The notes below the pieces were generated by a model. It saw only the letters and a list, made by a program, of their open reading frames with translations. It did no database searches and was not told the origin of the DNA. From positions 12,827-76,826 of the forward strand of contig CAYGJL010000011.1 of NCBI GenBank assembly GCA_964350145.1: a stretch of DNA of 64,000 nucleotides, in the 5' to 3' direction. Shown here in pieces: positions 8,340-18,200 of this stretch; positions within the stretch are counted from its first letter, which is position 1; each line of letters opens with the position of its first letter. Source of the stretch: JACDCY01 sp964350145. GTDB lineage: Bacteria > Gemmatimonadota > Gemmatimonadetes > Gemmatimonadales > Gemmatimonadaceae. The translations under genes and the position numbers were made by a program.

Positions 8340-8392
8340 CGGACCGATTATGTTGTGAATGTTGGACATTCCAACAGGCGGTTGCTTGCTCG

Positions 8393-8427
8393 CAATAGCC
8401 AACAGCCAATAGCCAACAGCCAATAGC
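8393..8427. repeat. Five tandem heptamers upstream of mdh (family B)
   Basis: Five exact 7-base units alternate CAATAGC and CAACAGC (8393-8399, 8400-8406, 8407-8413, 8414-8420, 8421-8427) and end 11 bases before the mdh ATG. The gap also holds a small hairpin, GTTGG-ACATT-CCAAC, at 8361-8375. No clear reverse-complement array lies to the left. The same alphabet appears upstream of nuoF and fabD. Confidence 0.9.
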
Positions 8428-8438
8428 TCCCTAAAGAA

Positions 8439-9368
8439 ATGGTCAACAAAATTACTGTCGTAGGCGCCGGCAACGTCGGCGCCACCGCGGCCCAGCGGCT
8501 CGCCGAAAAAGAGCTTGCGCGCACCGTCGTACTCGTGGACGTCGTCGAAGGAATCCCGCAGGGCAAGGGACTCGACCAGTGGCAGTCGGCGCCCATCGAG
8601 GGGTTCGATTCGCGCATCGTCGGCACCAACGGCTACGAAGCGACGGCCGGCTCGGACATCGTCGTCATCACCGCGGGAATTGCGCGCAAACCCGGGATGT
8701 CGCGCGACGATCTGCTCAATACCAACGCCGGGATCGTCAAGCAGGTCTCGGAGCAGATCAAGCAGACGTCGCCCAACGCCATCATCATCATGGTGTCGAA
8801 CCCACTGGACGTGATGTCCTGGGTCGCGAAGCAGGTGACCGGTTTTCCACGCGAGCGAGTGCTCGGCATGGCCGGCGTGCTCGACACCGCGCGCTACCGC
8901 GCGTTTCTCGCCGAGGCGATGGACGTTTCCGTTCGCGACATCCAGGCGATGGTACTCGGCGGGCACGGCGACACGATGGTGCCGCTCGTGAGCTACACGA
9001 GCGTCAGTGGAATTCCCGTGCGGCAGCTGCTCGCAGCCGACAAGCTCAAGGCGATCGTCGAGCGCACGCGCGGCGGTGGCGCGGAGATCGTCGGTTTCCT
9101 CAAGACCGGCTCGGCGTACTACGCGCCGTCGGCCGCGGCAGTGCAGATGTGCGAGGCGATCGTGCTGGACCAGAAGCGAATTCTGCCTTGCGCGGCGTGG
9201 CTCGAAGGCGAATATGGATTGTCGGGGCTGTTTCTCGGCGTACCGTGCAAGCTCGGACGGAAGGGGCTCGAGCAGATCATCGAGGTTGAGCTCACGCCGG
9301 ACGAGAAGGCGGCGCTCGAGAAGAGCGCGGAAGCCGTGCGCGAGCCGATGGCGGCAATCAAGCTCTAG
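8439..9368 (+). CDS. mdh: Malate dehydrogenase (LDH-like type)
   Basis: NAD-dependent oxidation of malate to oxaloacetate in the TCA cycle. It has 309 residues, typical of the LDH-like bacterial MDH group. The N-terminal dinucleotide-binding motif is VVGAGNVGA (Gly9-Gly14). The flexible loop ARKPGMSRDDLL carries the arginines that select malate over lactate. Catalytic His176 lies in GGHGDTMV. The gene stands alone behind a heptad repeat array and converges with the reverse-strand hydrolase gene. Confidence 0.95.
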   Translation: MVNKITVVGAGNVGATAAQRLAEKELARTVVLVDVVEGIPQGKGLDQWQSAPIEGFDSRIVGTNGYEATAGSDIVVITAGIARKPGMSRDDLLNTNAGIVKQVSEQIKQTSPNAIIIMVSNPLDVMSWVAKQVTGFPRERVLGMAGVLDTARYRAFLAEAMDVSVRDIQAMVLGGHGDTMVPLVSYTSVSGIPVRQLLAADKLKAIVERTRGGGAEIVGFLKTGSAYYAPSAAAVQMCEAIVLDQKRILPCAAWLEGEYGLSGLFLGVPCKLGRKGLEQIIEVELTPDEKAALEKSAEAVREPMAAIKL

Positions 9369-9376
9369 CCAGTCCC

Positions 9377-9401
9377 GCTCGCGGGCGCTAGTTCCGCGAG
9401 C
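9377..9401. terminator. Hairpin between convergent mdh and hydrolase genes
   Basis: GCTCGCGG (9377-9384) and CCGCGAGC (9394-9401) form an 8-bp perfect stem with a 9-base loop that contains the reverse-strand stop codon. Its place between two convergent stops suits a bidirectional terminator, but no T-tract flanks it. Confidence 0.35.
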
Positions 9402-10368
9402 GCAAGACGAACCCGGCAACGGCGTCAACGAGTGTCGGGTCGATCGCAAGAGTTGAGTCGCCGTAAGCGGGCAACTGCTCCAGCCGGCCTGCGGGCGTCT
9501 GCTTCAGAACGTGGTTCATCCCCTGAATCAGGTTGAGCGTCGCCCGCGGGTGGCCGGCCGCGATCGCCCGGGCGTCTTCCTCCAGCGCTTGAATGTCGTG
9601 GGTTCCCTGCACGACCAGCAATGGAACCCCGAGCCGGCCCGCGACAACTGCCGGATCGTGCTGGAACCAGGAGATCAGGTACGGCTGCACGCTCGGCCGG
9701 AACAGCGCGCCAAGCCCGGGCGGCACTGTGTCGAGCAGCCCCCCGCGCTCGAGCTTGCGGACGGCGGCTGTCGCCTGGGCCAGGAGCGGCGGCGGAAGCT
9801 GTGCGGAGAGCTGCCGGATGATCACGTCGCCGGCGGGCGCGCCCGCGCCGGCGATAGACACCACCTTTGCTGCGGGGATCGCCGGCGCGGCAAGCATGCC
9901 TATTAGCGAGCCCTCGCTGTGGCCGATTATTACCACCGACGAGAAGCGGCGGTCCGCGGCCAGCCTGCGCCCCCATGCCGTGGCATCGTCGACGAAATGA
10001 TCGAAGCGCAAATCCGTCTCGTTCAGGCCCACGACACGGCTCAGGCCGATGCCGCGCTTGTCGTACCGCAGGGAAGCGATCCCGCGCTCCGCGAGAGCCT
10101 CGGCCAGATACCGCAGCGAGTTGTTCTTCCCGGGGAGCAGCGGCGTGTTGCCATCGCGGTCGGTAGGGCCCGATCCAGCGATTATCAGCGCGACCGGCGC
10201 GGCCCGGTTCGCGGGCACCAGCAGCGTGCCATGCAACGTTCCGGATCCCGTCACGAGCGAATCTGGAAAGCTGCCTGGCATGTGTGGGGCGGCGACCGTT
10301 AACGAAGCGGGCGGTGCGCACGCCGCGATCAGGAAGAGCGCCAAGAGCGATGAGCGGTTGTCTTTCAT
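9388..10368 (-). CDS. Alpha/beta hydrolase lipoprotein
   Basis: A 326-residue secreted hydrolase. The N-terminus has a basic start and hydrophobic stretch ending in a lipobox, IAAC with Cys17, so it is probably a lipid-anchored envelope protein. The alpha/beta hydrolase fold shows an oxyanion region LIIAGSGPTDRDGN, RYDKRGIG, the nucleophile elbow GHSEGS (Ser151) and a C-terminal GMNHVLK that could hold the catalytic histidine. The substrate is unknown; esterase or peptidase activity is plausible. It is the only gene on this strand in the first 28 kb, and its promoter is overlapped by a perfect 24-bp palindrome, so it appears specifically regulated. Confidence 0.8.
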   Translation of the reverse strand: MKDNRSSLLALFLIAACAPPASLTVAAPHMPGSFPDSLVTGSGTLHGTLLVPANRAAPVALIIAGSGPTDRDGNTPLLPGKNNSLRYLAEALAERGIASLRYDKRGIGLSRVVGLNETDLRFDHFVDDATAWGRRLAADRRFSSVVIIGHSEGSLIGMLAAPAIPAAKVVSIAGAGAPAGDVIIRQLSAQLPPPLLAQATAAVRKLERGGLLDTVPPGLGALFRPSVQPYLISWFQHDPAVVAGRLGVPLLVVQGTHDIQALEEDARAIAAGHPRATLNLIQGMNHVLKQTPAGRLEQLPAYGDSTLAIDPTLVDAVAGFVLRSRN

Positions 10369-10407
10369 GGGATCCTCGTACCGAGGGAAGTGGGCTCCCC
10401 AACGCAG

Positions 10408-10431
10408 TTAGACACTTAGCTAAGTGTCTAA
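10408..10431. promoter_or_regulatory. 24-bp perfect palindromic operator
   Basis: Half-site TTAGACACTTAG (10408-10419) is followed directly by its exact reverse complement (10420-10431). It touches the -10 box of the reverse-strand promoter and covers the expected transcription start, the classical position for a repressor such as a TetR-, PadR- or ArsR-type dimer. No regulator gene is adjacent, so the binding protein is unknown. Confidence 0.75.
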
Positions 10432-10460
10432 GTATCGCCCAGGTGCCATCAGAATGTCAA
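10431..10460 (-). promoter_or_regulatory. Promoter of the alpha/beta hydrolase gene
   Basis: On the reverse strand a perfect TTGACA (plus coordinates 10455-10460) is followed after 18 bases by GATACT (10431-10436), a 4/6 match to the -10 consensus. The start point would fall inside the palindrome, giving a leader of roughly 55 bases. The rest of the 10437-10594 gap shows no other recognisable element. Confidence 0.65.
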
Positions 10461-10594
10461 GCCTCGGGTGGGGCGTTCTCCTGGGTCGAGGGGGGAAAAC
10501 CTGACAGAAACACTCCTTAACGCCGACTGACACCTGCATTTCGCGGGCGAGAATTGAGGTACATGCGGGATCCCACAATCGACTCGCCCTCGCA

Positions 10595-12499
10595 ATGACC
10601 GCTGCTGCCGTGCGCCTGGACCGCGACGCCTTCGTCGCAACCCGTGTGCTCAAGCTGCCCGAGCACACGATCGAGATCGTTTCCGACTCCGGCGAAGGTG
10701 CGCAGAAATGCGGCCAGATATTTGGCGCCGTCTGCGCCAAGATGGGCAACGGCGTGTGGACGGTGGAGATCATCCCCGCCGAGATTCAGCCACCGCCCCG
10801 AATCGCGGAAGGCGCCAGTGGGAACCGAATCCGGTTCGCCACCGGACCCGTCACCAATTGGGGCGATCAGACGAACCTCGTCGTCGCCTTCAACGAGCAG
10901 GTGCTCGTCGGCCGCCACCGGCTCGGCGCGCTGGCGAGCGACGCCATCGTCCTCCTCGAGAACAGCTGGGCATCGAACCCGAACCCTGAGATCAAGGCCG
11001 CCTGGGACACGGCGCTTGCCGAGCTCTATGGGCACGGGTACCGGATCATCGAAGTACCGATGGAGGAGCAGTGCCTCACCGTGGACGACAATCCACGCAA
11101 GGGCAAGAACATGTTCGCGCTCGGACTCCTGGCGCATATCTACGACCGGAGTATCGAGCGAATCGAAGAGCAGATCGCGCATGCGTTCCGGAAGAAGTCG
11201 GAAGCGGTGTATGCCAAGAACGTCGCGCTGATGCGGCTCGGCTACGATTGGGCCGCCGCCAATCTCGATTTCCGTATCGAGATTCCCACCAAGCCGCCGG
11301 AGCAGGCGCTCGTCGTGATGAACGGGAACGAGGCGCTCGGCATGGGCGCGCTGGCATCGGGAATGGAGCTGTGCGCGATGTACCCCATCACGCCCGCAAC
11401 GTCGGTCTCCCACTATCTCGCGGACGTCTTCCGGAAGTTCGGCGGAATACTGCATCAGGCAGAGGACGAGATTGCCGCGGCGGGCGTCGCGATCGGAGCG
11501 TCCTACGCGGGGAAGGTCGCTTTTACGATCACTTCCGGGCCGGGACTGGCACTGAAGACCGAATTCCTCGGGCTGGCCGTGATGACGGAGACTCCACTCG
11601 TGGTCATCGACGTGCAGCGTGGCGGGCCGAGCACGGGGCTTCCGACCAAGGTCGAGCAATCCGATCTGCTCGCCGCGCTGGTCGGGCAACCGGGCGACGC
11701 CCCGCACGTGGTGATGGCGCCGGCGACGATCGAAGAGTGCTTCCACTCGGTCGTCACCGCGCGGCAGATAGCGGAGACGTTTCACACGGTCGTCGTCATT
11801 CTCTCCGACGCCAATCTCTCAACGGGCGTTCAACCCTTTCCGCGACCGCAGCTCAAGAAGGAATGGCTGGCGGCTGAACTCGACCTCTCGCCGGTGGAAG
11901 AAGGGAGGCGGCCGTACGAGTGGGATCCCCGCATGGGCACGTCTTCCCGGCCGGTGCCGGGGCAACCCGGCGGGATGTACACGCTGACCGGCTTGTCGCA
12001 CGACGAGTCGAGCAGGGTCGCGTACGGCGCCGGCATTCACCAGCACTCCACCACCATGCGCAGCCGCAAGATCGCCGTCCTCCAACAGACGCTGCTCCGG
12101 CCCGCCATCTATGGCGACGACGAGGGCGACTTGCTCGTCGTCGGCTGGGGCAGCACGAAGGGCGCGATCGAGGAGGCGATCGACCGGGCGCGCGCCGAGG
12201 GGCTGAACGCTTCCTCGACGCATCTGACGTTCCTCTCGCCGCTCCAGCCCGGACTGAAGGAGATCTTCTCGCGGTTCCGAAAGGTGATGACGGTCGAGAT
12301 CAACTACAGCGACCCGCCGGGAGAGCCGTTCATCACCGACGAGAACAGGCGCCGCGGACAACTCGCGATGCTACTTCGCGCGCAGACGCTTTGTGACGTC
12401 GACTGCTGGACGCGCGTGCCCGGTGAGCCGCTGCGTCCGGGATTCATTCACGCCGCGATTCGCGACGCCACCATCGGACTTGTCGGAGGCCCAGCATGA
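10595..12499 (+). CDS. korA: 2-oxoglutarate:ferredoxin oxidoreductase, gamma-alpha fusion subunit
   Basis: With KorB it oxidatively decarboxylates 2-oxoglutarate to succinyl-CoA and reduces ferredoxin. The 634-residue protein begins with a gamma domain (about 1-200; SDSGEGAQKCGQIFG, FNEQVLVGRH). The alpha domain follows, with the pyrimidine-binding motif YPITP at 263-267 and the signature RGGPSTGLPTKVEQSDL. The gamma-alpha fusion and KorB partner match the two-subunit, oxygen-tolerant KGOR type known from actinobacteria; substrate choice is inferred from that resemblance. The start ATG 10595 has no strong Shine-Dalgarno site. It overlaps korB as ATGA and opens the ferredoxin-Rnf cluster. Confidence 0.9.
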   Translation: MTAAAVRLDRDAFVATRVLKLPEHTIEIVSDSGEGAQKCGQIFGAVCAKMGNGVWTVEIIPAEIQPPPRIAEGASGNRIRFATGPVTNWGDQTNLVVAFNEQVLVGRHRLGALASDAIVLLENSWASNPNPEIKAAWDTALAELYGHGYRIIEVPMEEQCLTVDDNPRKGKNMFALGLLAHIYDRSIERIEEQIAHAFRKKSEAVYAKNVALMRLGYDWAAANLDFRIEIPTKPPEQALVVMNGNEALGMGALASGMELCAMYPITPATSVSHYLADVFRKFGGILHQAEDEIAAAGVAIGASYAGKVAFTITSGPGLALKTEFLGLAVMTETPLVVIDVQRGGPSTGLPTKVEQSDLLAALVGQPGDAPHVVMAPATIEECFHSVVTARQIAETFHTVVVILSDANLSTGVQPFPRPQLKKEWLAAELDLSPVEEGRRPYEWDPRMGTSSRPVPGQPGGMYTLTGLSHDESSRVAYGAGIHQHSTTMRSRKIAVLQQTLLRPAIYGDDEGDLLVVGWGSTKGAIEEAIDRARAEGLNASSTHLTFLSPLQPGLKEIFSRFRKVMTVEINYSDPPGEPFITDENRRRGQLAMLLRAQTLCDVDCWTRVPGEPLRPGFIHAAIRDATIGLVGGPA

Positions 12500-13446
12500 G
12501 CGGGCACTGCGCCATCCTTCCGATTCTCGACGACGACGACCGAGAGTTCGCGCTCACCGATTACGAGGCGGGAATACCGCGCTGGTGTCCGGGCTGCGGC
12601 GATCACTCGGTTCTCACGGCGGTGGAGAAGCTCCTGGTCGCCGAGCAGCTCAAGCCGGAGCAGACGGTGTTCGTGTCGGGGATCGGCTGCTCGAGCCGGT
12701 TTCCGCACTACCTGAAGACCTACGGGTTCCACGGGCTGCACGGGCGCGCGCTGCCGGTCGCCACCGGGGTGAAGCTGCACCGTCCCGAGCTGGAGGTGTT
12801 CGTCGTCATGGGTGACGGAGACTGCTGCTCCATAGGCGCCGCGCACTGGATTCACGCGATCCGCTACAACATGCGGATGGTAGTGCTGCTGCTGGACAAC
12901 AGCATTTACGGCCTCACCAAGAAGCAGACCTCGCCGACGACGCCGCAGGGATTCAAGACCAACACGCAGCCGTACGGCTCTCCCTTGCCGCCGTTGAATC
13001 CGCTGACGACCACGCTCGGCACCACCAACGTGTCGTTCGTGGCGCAAACGGCGGAGTGGATTCCCACGCATCTGTACGCCACGATCCGCGCGGCCTACCG
13101 CCACCCCGGATTCGCCTTCGTTCGGGTTCTCCAGCGCTGTCCCATGTACACGGATGGGCTGTACAACGAGACGGTCAAGAACCCGGGAATGGTCGAGCTG
13201 CTCGCGCATGACGACGGCATCGTCCCACCGGAGATCGACAAGATCTACAAGAACCGGATCGCGCACGATCCCGCCGATCTCGATTCGGCCCGCAGGCTCG
13301 CCGAGGATTCGGATCGCATCCGGTTGGGGCTGTTCTACAGGAACGAGAACCGCGCGCGGTACGACCTGCTGCTGCGGCCGCCCAAGGTCACGAGCAGTGA
13401 GCGTATCGCTCTCCTCAACGAGGAGCTCGACCACTATGCCGTCTGA
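12496..13446 (+). CDS. korB: 2-oxoglutarate:ferredoxin oxidoreductase beta subunit
   Basis: Thiamine-pyrophosphate subunit with the [4Fe-4S] cluster. Residues 30-37 read WCPGCGDH, giving Cys31 and Cys34, with a further cysteine in GIGCSSRF. TPP/Mg binding is GDGDCCSIGA beginning at Gly106, and NSIYGLTKKQTSPTT is the KGOR-type active-site stretch. The length of 316 residues is normal. It is translationally coupled to korA through ATGA, and the next gene starts 11 bases before its stop. Confidence 0.93.
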   Translation: MSGHCAILPILDDDDREFALTDYEAGIPRWCPGCGDHSVLTAVEKLLVAEQLKPEQTVFVSGIGCSSRFPHYLKTYGFHGLHGRALPVATGVKLHRPELEVFVVMGDGDCCSIGAAHWIHAIRYNMRMVVLLLDNSIYGLTKKQTSPTTPQGFKTNTQPYGSPLPPLNPLTTTLGTTNVSFVAQTAEWIPTHLYATIRAAYRHPGFAFVRVLQRCPMYTDGLYNETVKNPGMVELLAHDDGIVPPEIDKIYKNRIAHDPADLDSARRLAEDSDRIRLGLFYRNENRARYDLLLRPPKVTSSERIALLNEELDHYAV

Positions 13447-14419
13447 CGAGCGGGTGCAGTCGGCGCTGTCCGCTCTGCGCCCGGCCATCGATCGCTACCG
13501 CCTCGTGGCGTCCAACGCGCTGGAGCGCGCGAGAACGATGCTCGCCTTCGAGCCTGGCCCGAGCCGGACTCGCGCGTCGCTCGGCGAGTTCGCCGGCGGC
13601 CGCATAGACCCCGAGCGCTTCGCGCTGGTGTCGGCCGGCGCGGATCCACTCGACGTGACCGGACGCGAAGTCGTCGAGCACGTCGTCGAGCTGATCGAGG
13701 ACATTCTCGCCGGGAGCGACGAGCAGTTCTTCGTTTCTGTCGGGCAGGCCGATAGCGTGGCCGAGGCGATTCGCGCGCGACTCGCCGGACTGGGCGCCGT
13801 GTACGCGGCGGCGCGGATCCTCGACCTGGTGAAGCGGCAGGGCTACGATCGCCTGCGGGACGGCTCGCCCTCGGACGGATACTCGTTCGAGCGATGGACT
13901 GCGGCCGAGCGCGCGCTCGCGCCGCCGATCGTCGTCCAGCTCGACGGCTCCGCTCTCGACGGGCTCGCGCTCGCGCCGTTCGTGGACGGCTGCGTGCGAC
14001 TGGTGCTCATCGTGGAAGGGCTTGCCACCCCGGCGCCCCTGGCGCGACTCGTGTCGCCCGGCGCTGTGATCGCGCAGCTGGACGACGCGAGCCTGCTCGT
14101 CGGACTCGGGGACTTCGATGGGCCCGCCGTGATCGCGGTGATGCAGGGGCAGGAAGCCCGTTTCGTTCACGATCCGCGAGCGGGATCGGCGGCGTGGAAG
14201 CGCATCCGGATCGACCGCATGCCCACGATTCCGCCGCGCAAGACGCTTGGGTCGCGGAGCGCGTGGCAGCAGCGCGACGATCTGGCCCACCTCAAGGCGC
14301 TCGTCGATCCGCCGAGCCTCGCGCACTCGGCGGCCGGCGCCGGCAACGGCCACGCCGATCCAGCGGATCGTCTCACGGCCTGGCTCATCGAGCAGTCGGG
14401 CCCGCCGGGCGTTGCCTGA
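13436..14419 (+). CDS. Uncharacterised protein in the Kor-Rnf cluster
   Basis: A 327-residue soluble protein that I do not recognise. There is no signal peptide, membrane segment or cysteine cluster. The first half is mostly helical (RVQSALSALRPAIDRYRLV, then an acidic stretch around VEHVVELIEDILAGSDE). Around 145-215 come strand-like segments (PPIVVQLDGSALDGLALAPF, VRLVLIVEG) and a short C-terminal Lys/Arg-rich part (KRIRIDRMPTIPPRKTLG). It overlaps korB by 11 bases and ends 6 bases before rnfB, so it is surely co-expressed with them. An assembly, regulatory or scaffold role in ferredoxin reduction is only a guess. Confidence 0.8.
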   Translation: MPSDERVQSALSALRPAIDRYRLVASNALERARTMLAFEPGPSRTRASLGEFAGGRIDPERFALVSAGADPLDVTGREVVEHVVELIEDILAGSDEQFFVSVGQADSVAEAIRARLAGLGAVYAAARILDLVKRQGYDRLRDGSPSDGYSFERWTAAERALAPPIVVQLDGSALDGLALAPFVDGCVRLVLIVEGLATPAPLARLVSPGAVIAQLDDASLLVGLGDFDGPAVIAVMQGQEARFVHDPRAGSAAWKRIRIDRMPTIPPRKTLGSRSAWQQRDDLAHLKALVDPPSLAHSAAGAGNGHADPADRLTAWLIEQSGPPGVA

Positions 14420-14425
14420 TCACCG

Positions 14426-15268
14426 ATGTCTGACATCCTGATCGCGGTCCTCACGCTCGGTGGTGTCGGGCTCGTGTTCGGCGGCCTCATCGCAACCGCC
14501 AACAAGCGGTTCTGGGTGTGGGAAGATCCGCGCATCGACGTCGTCACGCAGATGCTTCCCAGCGCTAACTGCGGCGCCTGCGGTCTTCCCGGGTGCCGCG
14601 CGTTCGCCGAGCAGGCCGTGCAGGGGAAAGTGACTCCGGCACAGTGCACGGTATCCGGCGAGGAAGTCCGCCAGCAGATCGCCGGCTACCTCGGCGTGGA
14701 AGCAGGAGAGGCTGTGAAGAACGTCGCGCGGCTGCTCTGCGCCGGCGGCATCGGCGTCGCGGGATATCAAGCCGAATACCGCGGACTGCCGACGTGCGCG
14801 GCCGCGGCGGCCGTAGCGGGCGGTGCCAAGGGCTGCGTGTGGGGCTGCCTCGGACTCGCCGACTGCGAGCACGTGTGCGACTTCGACGCGATTCACATGA
14901 GCGAGACCGGGCTGCCCGTGGTGGACGTCGAGAAGTGCACGGCGTGCGGTGATTGCGTGGACGCGTGCCCCAAGTCGCTGTTCGAGCTGCGGCCGCTGAG
15001 CGCCGGACTGCTGGTGCAATGCAAGAACCTCGTCGCTGGCGACGACGCGCTCGAGCAGTGCACGGTGGCATGCACTGCATGCGCCAAGTGTGTGCAGGAC
15101 GCGGTGGAAGGGTTGATCAGTGTCACCAGCGGAGTAGCGGTGATTGACTATGACAGGATCGCGCTGGCCGAGCCGCGCGCGACCGAGCGGTGTCCGACCG
15201 GAGCCATAGTCTGGCTCGCGGGAGCGCAGTTCACCCACGAGCCGATGGCCGCGAGGCAGCTGCAATGA
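14426..15268 (+). CDS. rnfB: RnfB-like iron-sulfur electron-transfer subunit
   Basis: RnfB is thought to receive electrons from ferredoxin for the Rnf complex. The N-terminal hydrophobic anchor (residues 4-24) precedes the RnfB-specific cluster motif NCGACGLPGC (Cys49, Cys52, Cys57). A Cys-rich section GCVWGCLGLADCEHVC and a ferredoxin domain KCTACGDCVDACPKS follow. More cysteines in CTACAKC suggest a further cluster. It has 280 residues. It lies apart from rnfCDGEA, separated by the giant PFOR-like gene, and its TGA overlaps that gene's ATG. The layout suggests direct electron hand-off from the 2-oxoacid oxidoreductase. Confidence 0.9.
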   Translation: MSDILIAVLTLGGVGLVFGGLIATANKRFWVWEDPRIDVVTQMLPSANCGACGLPGCRAFAEQAVQGKVTPAQCTVSGEEVRQQIAGYLGVEAGEAVKNVARLLCAGGIGVAGYQAEYRGLPTCAAAAAVAGGAKGCVWGCLGLADCEHVCDFDAIHMSETGLPVVDVEKCTACGDCVDACPKSLFELRPLSAGLLVQCKNLVAGDDALEQCTVACTACAKCVQDAVEGLISVTSGVAVIDYDRIALAEPRATERCPTGAIVWLAGAQFTHEPMAARQLQ

Positions 15269-18200
15269 AGCTCTGGCTCAAGTCCAGGAGCAGGACCGCG
15301 CCGCTGGCCACATTCCCGTACCCGGGAGAGCTGTGCGCGCTCGACGGCGGGAGCGCGGTCGTGGAGATGGAGATCGCGGCAAGCGAGGCTGCGGGCGCTT
15401 ACCCGATCACGCCGTCTACGCAGATGGGCGAAGGCTGGGCGGTAGCGGTCGCGGACGGTAAGCGCAACGTGAATGGCCGGCGTCTGCTTTTCTTCGAGCC
15501 CGAGGGCGAGCATGCCGCGGCCGCCGTGACCGCCGGAATGTCCATGGCCGGCCTGCGCGCGACGAATTTCTCCAGCGGGCAGGGAATCGTGTACATGCAC
15601 GAGTCACTATACCCCGCAGTCGGGAAGCGACTCACCTACGTGCTCAACGTCGCTGCCCGCGCGATCACCAAACACGCGCTCAATGTGCACGCCGGTCACG
15701 ACGACTACCACGCCGTGGACGACACCGGCTTCTTTCAGCTCTTCGCAAAAGACGTGCAGGAGTGCGCCGACCTCAATCTCGTCGCGCATCGCGTAGCCGA
15801 GCTATCCCTCAATCCGGGCATCATCGCGCAGGACGGATTTCTCACGAGCCACGTGATCGAGTCGCTGCGGCTGCCGGAGCGCGAGCTCGTCAAAACGTTC
15901 CTGGGTGATCCCGCGGACCTCATCGAGTCGCCGACGCCGGCCCAGCGAATGGTCTTCGGCGAGACGCGGCGGCGGATACCGGAAGCTTTTGATCTCGATT
16001 ATCCCGCGATGCTCGGTGTCGTCCAGAACCAGGACAGCTACGCGCAGGGAGTCGCCGCCCAGCGGCCATTCTACTTCGATCACATCGCCGATCTGACTGA
16101 CCACGTCTTCGATGAATACGCGCTGCTCACCGGCCGGCGGTACGCGCGGGCCAGCGGTTATCGGGCTGACGACGCCGACTGGGTGATCGTCGGCCAGGGC
16201 TCGGTCGTATCCAACGCCGAAGCTGTCGCCGATCACCTGCGCGCGGCGCGCGGATTAAAAGTCGGCGTCGTCAACCTCACGATGTTCCGGCCGTTTCCCG
16301 CGGACCTGTTGGTCGATTTGCTCGCCGGGAAGAAGGGCGTCGTCGTGATGGAGCGCACGGATCAGCCGCTGGCGGTGGATCCTCCGCTGTTGCGCGAGAT
16401 TCGCGCGGCGATTTCAAAGGCAGTGGAGAACGGGCGCGCCGCGGCCGGCTCGCCGCGGCCGTACGCTGGAATCGCGCCGCTGGCCGCCGAGCGGGTGCCC
16501 GACTTCTTCACCGCCTGCTTCGGGCTCGGCAGCCGCGACTTGCAGCCGGGTCACATCATCGCGGCCGTGGAGAACATGCTCCCGGGCAGCGCGCGCACGC
16601 GGCAGTTCTACCTCGGGATCGACTTCGTGCGGCCGCGCACGCGACTGCCCAAGCTGCAGATCTGGCAGGAGCAGCTGCTCGAGAGCTATCCGCACCTGGC
16701 CGACCTCGCCGTCGAGTCATCGGGCGAGGTGAACCTGCTGCCGCCGGGCTCCACGGCGCTGCGCATCCATTCGGTGGGCGGCTGGGGCGCGATCACGATG
16801 GGGAAGACCCTCGCGATGACGGCGTTCGAGCTCCTCGGCCTGAGCATCAAGGCGAATCCGAAGTATGGCTCGGAGAAGAAAGGACAGCCGACGACGTTCT
16901 ACGCGGTGCTCGCGCACGAGCCGATCCGGCTCAATTGCGAGCTGCGCCACGTGGACGTCGTGCTCTCGCCGGATCCCAACGTGTTCCGCCACAGCGATCC
17001 GCTCGAAGGGCTGGCCGACGGCGGCGTGTTCGTTGTGCAAAGCGACCTCCGGCCCGAATGGTTCTGGCAGACGCTGCCAGCCAAGGCGCGCCACGCGATT
17101 CGCGAGCGTAACATCAAGCTTTACGTAATCGACGCGTTCGCGATCGCGCGGGAGGAAGCTTCCGACGCCGATCTGCGCTTCCGGATGCAGGGCACCGCGT
17201 TCATGGGCGCATTCTTCGCGACGTCGCCCCTGCTCGCCACCGAAGGCTCGAGCGAAGCGTCGCTCTTCGAGGGGATCCGCAAGCAGCTCACCAAGAAGTT
17301 TGGGTCCAAGGGCGAGCGCGTCGTCGAAGACAACGTCCGCGTCATTCGTCGCGGGTTCGACGAAGTTCGCCCGGTGGAGATAGCAGCGGGCGACCTGCTG
17401 GACGAGCCCGGGAAGGTGCCGCGGATGCCGGCGCTGCTCGATTCGCCCGACGCCGAGCTGGGCCCCGGCAACCAGGGCCGGTTCTGGGAGCAGGTGTGCG
17501 GGCCGTGCCAGATGGGCCAGGACGGAATCGCCGACCCCTTCGCGGCCATCAGCACCGTGCCGGCCGTGACCGGTGCCGTGCGCGACATGAGCGGGGTGCG
17601 GCTCGAGGTCCCCGAGTTCATCGCTGATAAATGCAGCGGCTGCGGCCAGTGCTGGGTGCAGTGCCCGGACTCGGCGATTCCCGGACTCGTCAATAGCGTG
17701 GAGGATGTGCTTACCGCCGCGATAGACGCGTCGGTGAACGGGCTGCGGATGGATCGCGTGCGACCGATCGTCAAGCACTGGGCCCGCGAAGCCTGGAAGC
17801 TCATCGATCGGAATCCCGCGGCACCGGTCGCGGAAGCGTGGGAGCAGTCCTACCGCGCGGTCACGGACAAGCTCGGATGGGACGCAGTCCGGAAAGCAGC
17901 TGCGGAGCCGGAGTTCCTCGCCGTTAATGCGCGGCTCGCTGAATTTCCGCTAGCCCGAACCAAGCCGTTTTACGACGCGCTGGAAGGGAAGGCGAAAGGG
18001 ACGGGCGGGCTGCTCTCCATCACGGTCAATCCCGAAGCGTGCAAGGGCTGCAATCTGTGCGTGGAGGTTTGCCCCGACGGCGCGCTCCTGACCGTGAAGC
18101 AGGACGAACCGGGCCTCGAGCGGCTGCGCCGCAACTGGAGCCTCTGGAACCGGCTGCCCGACACCGACGACAGGTATGTGAACGTGTCGAACGTGGACGA

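Noticed and set aside
10517..11785. Long reverse-strand open frame opposite korA
   Set aside because: No family motifs and it covers the conserved YPITP region of korA; a shadow of codon bias.
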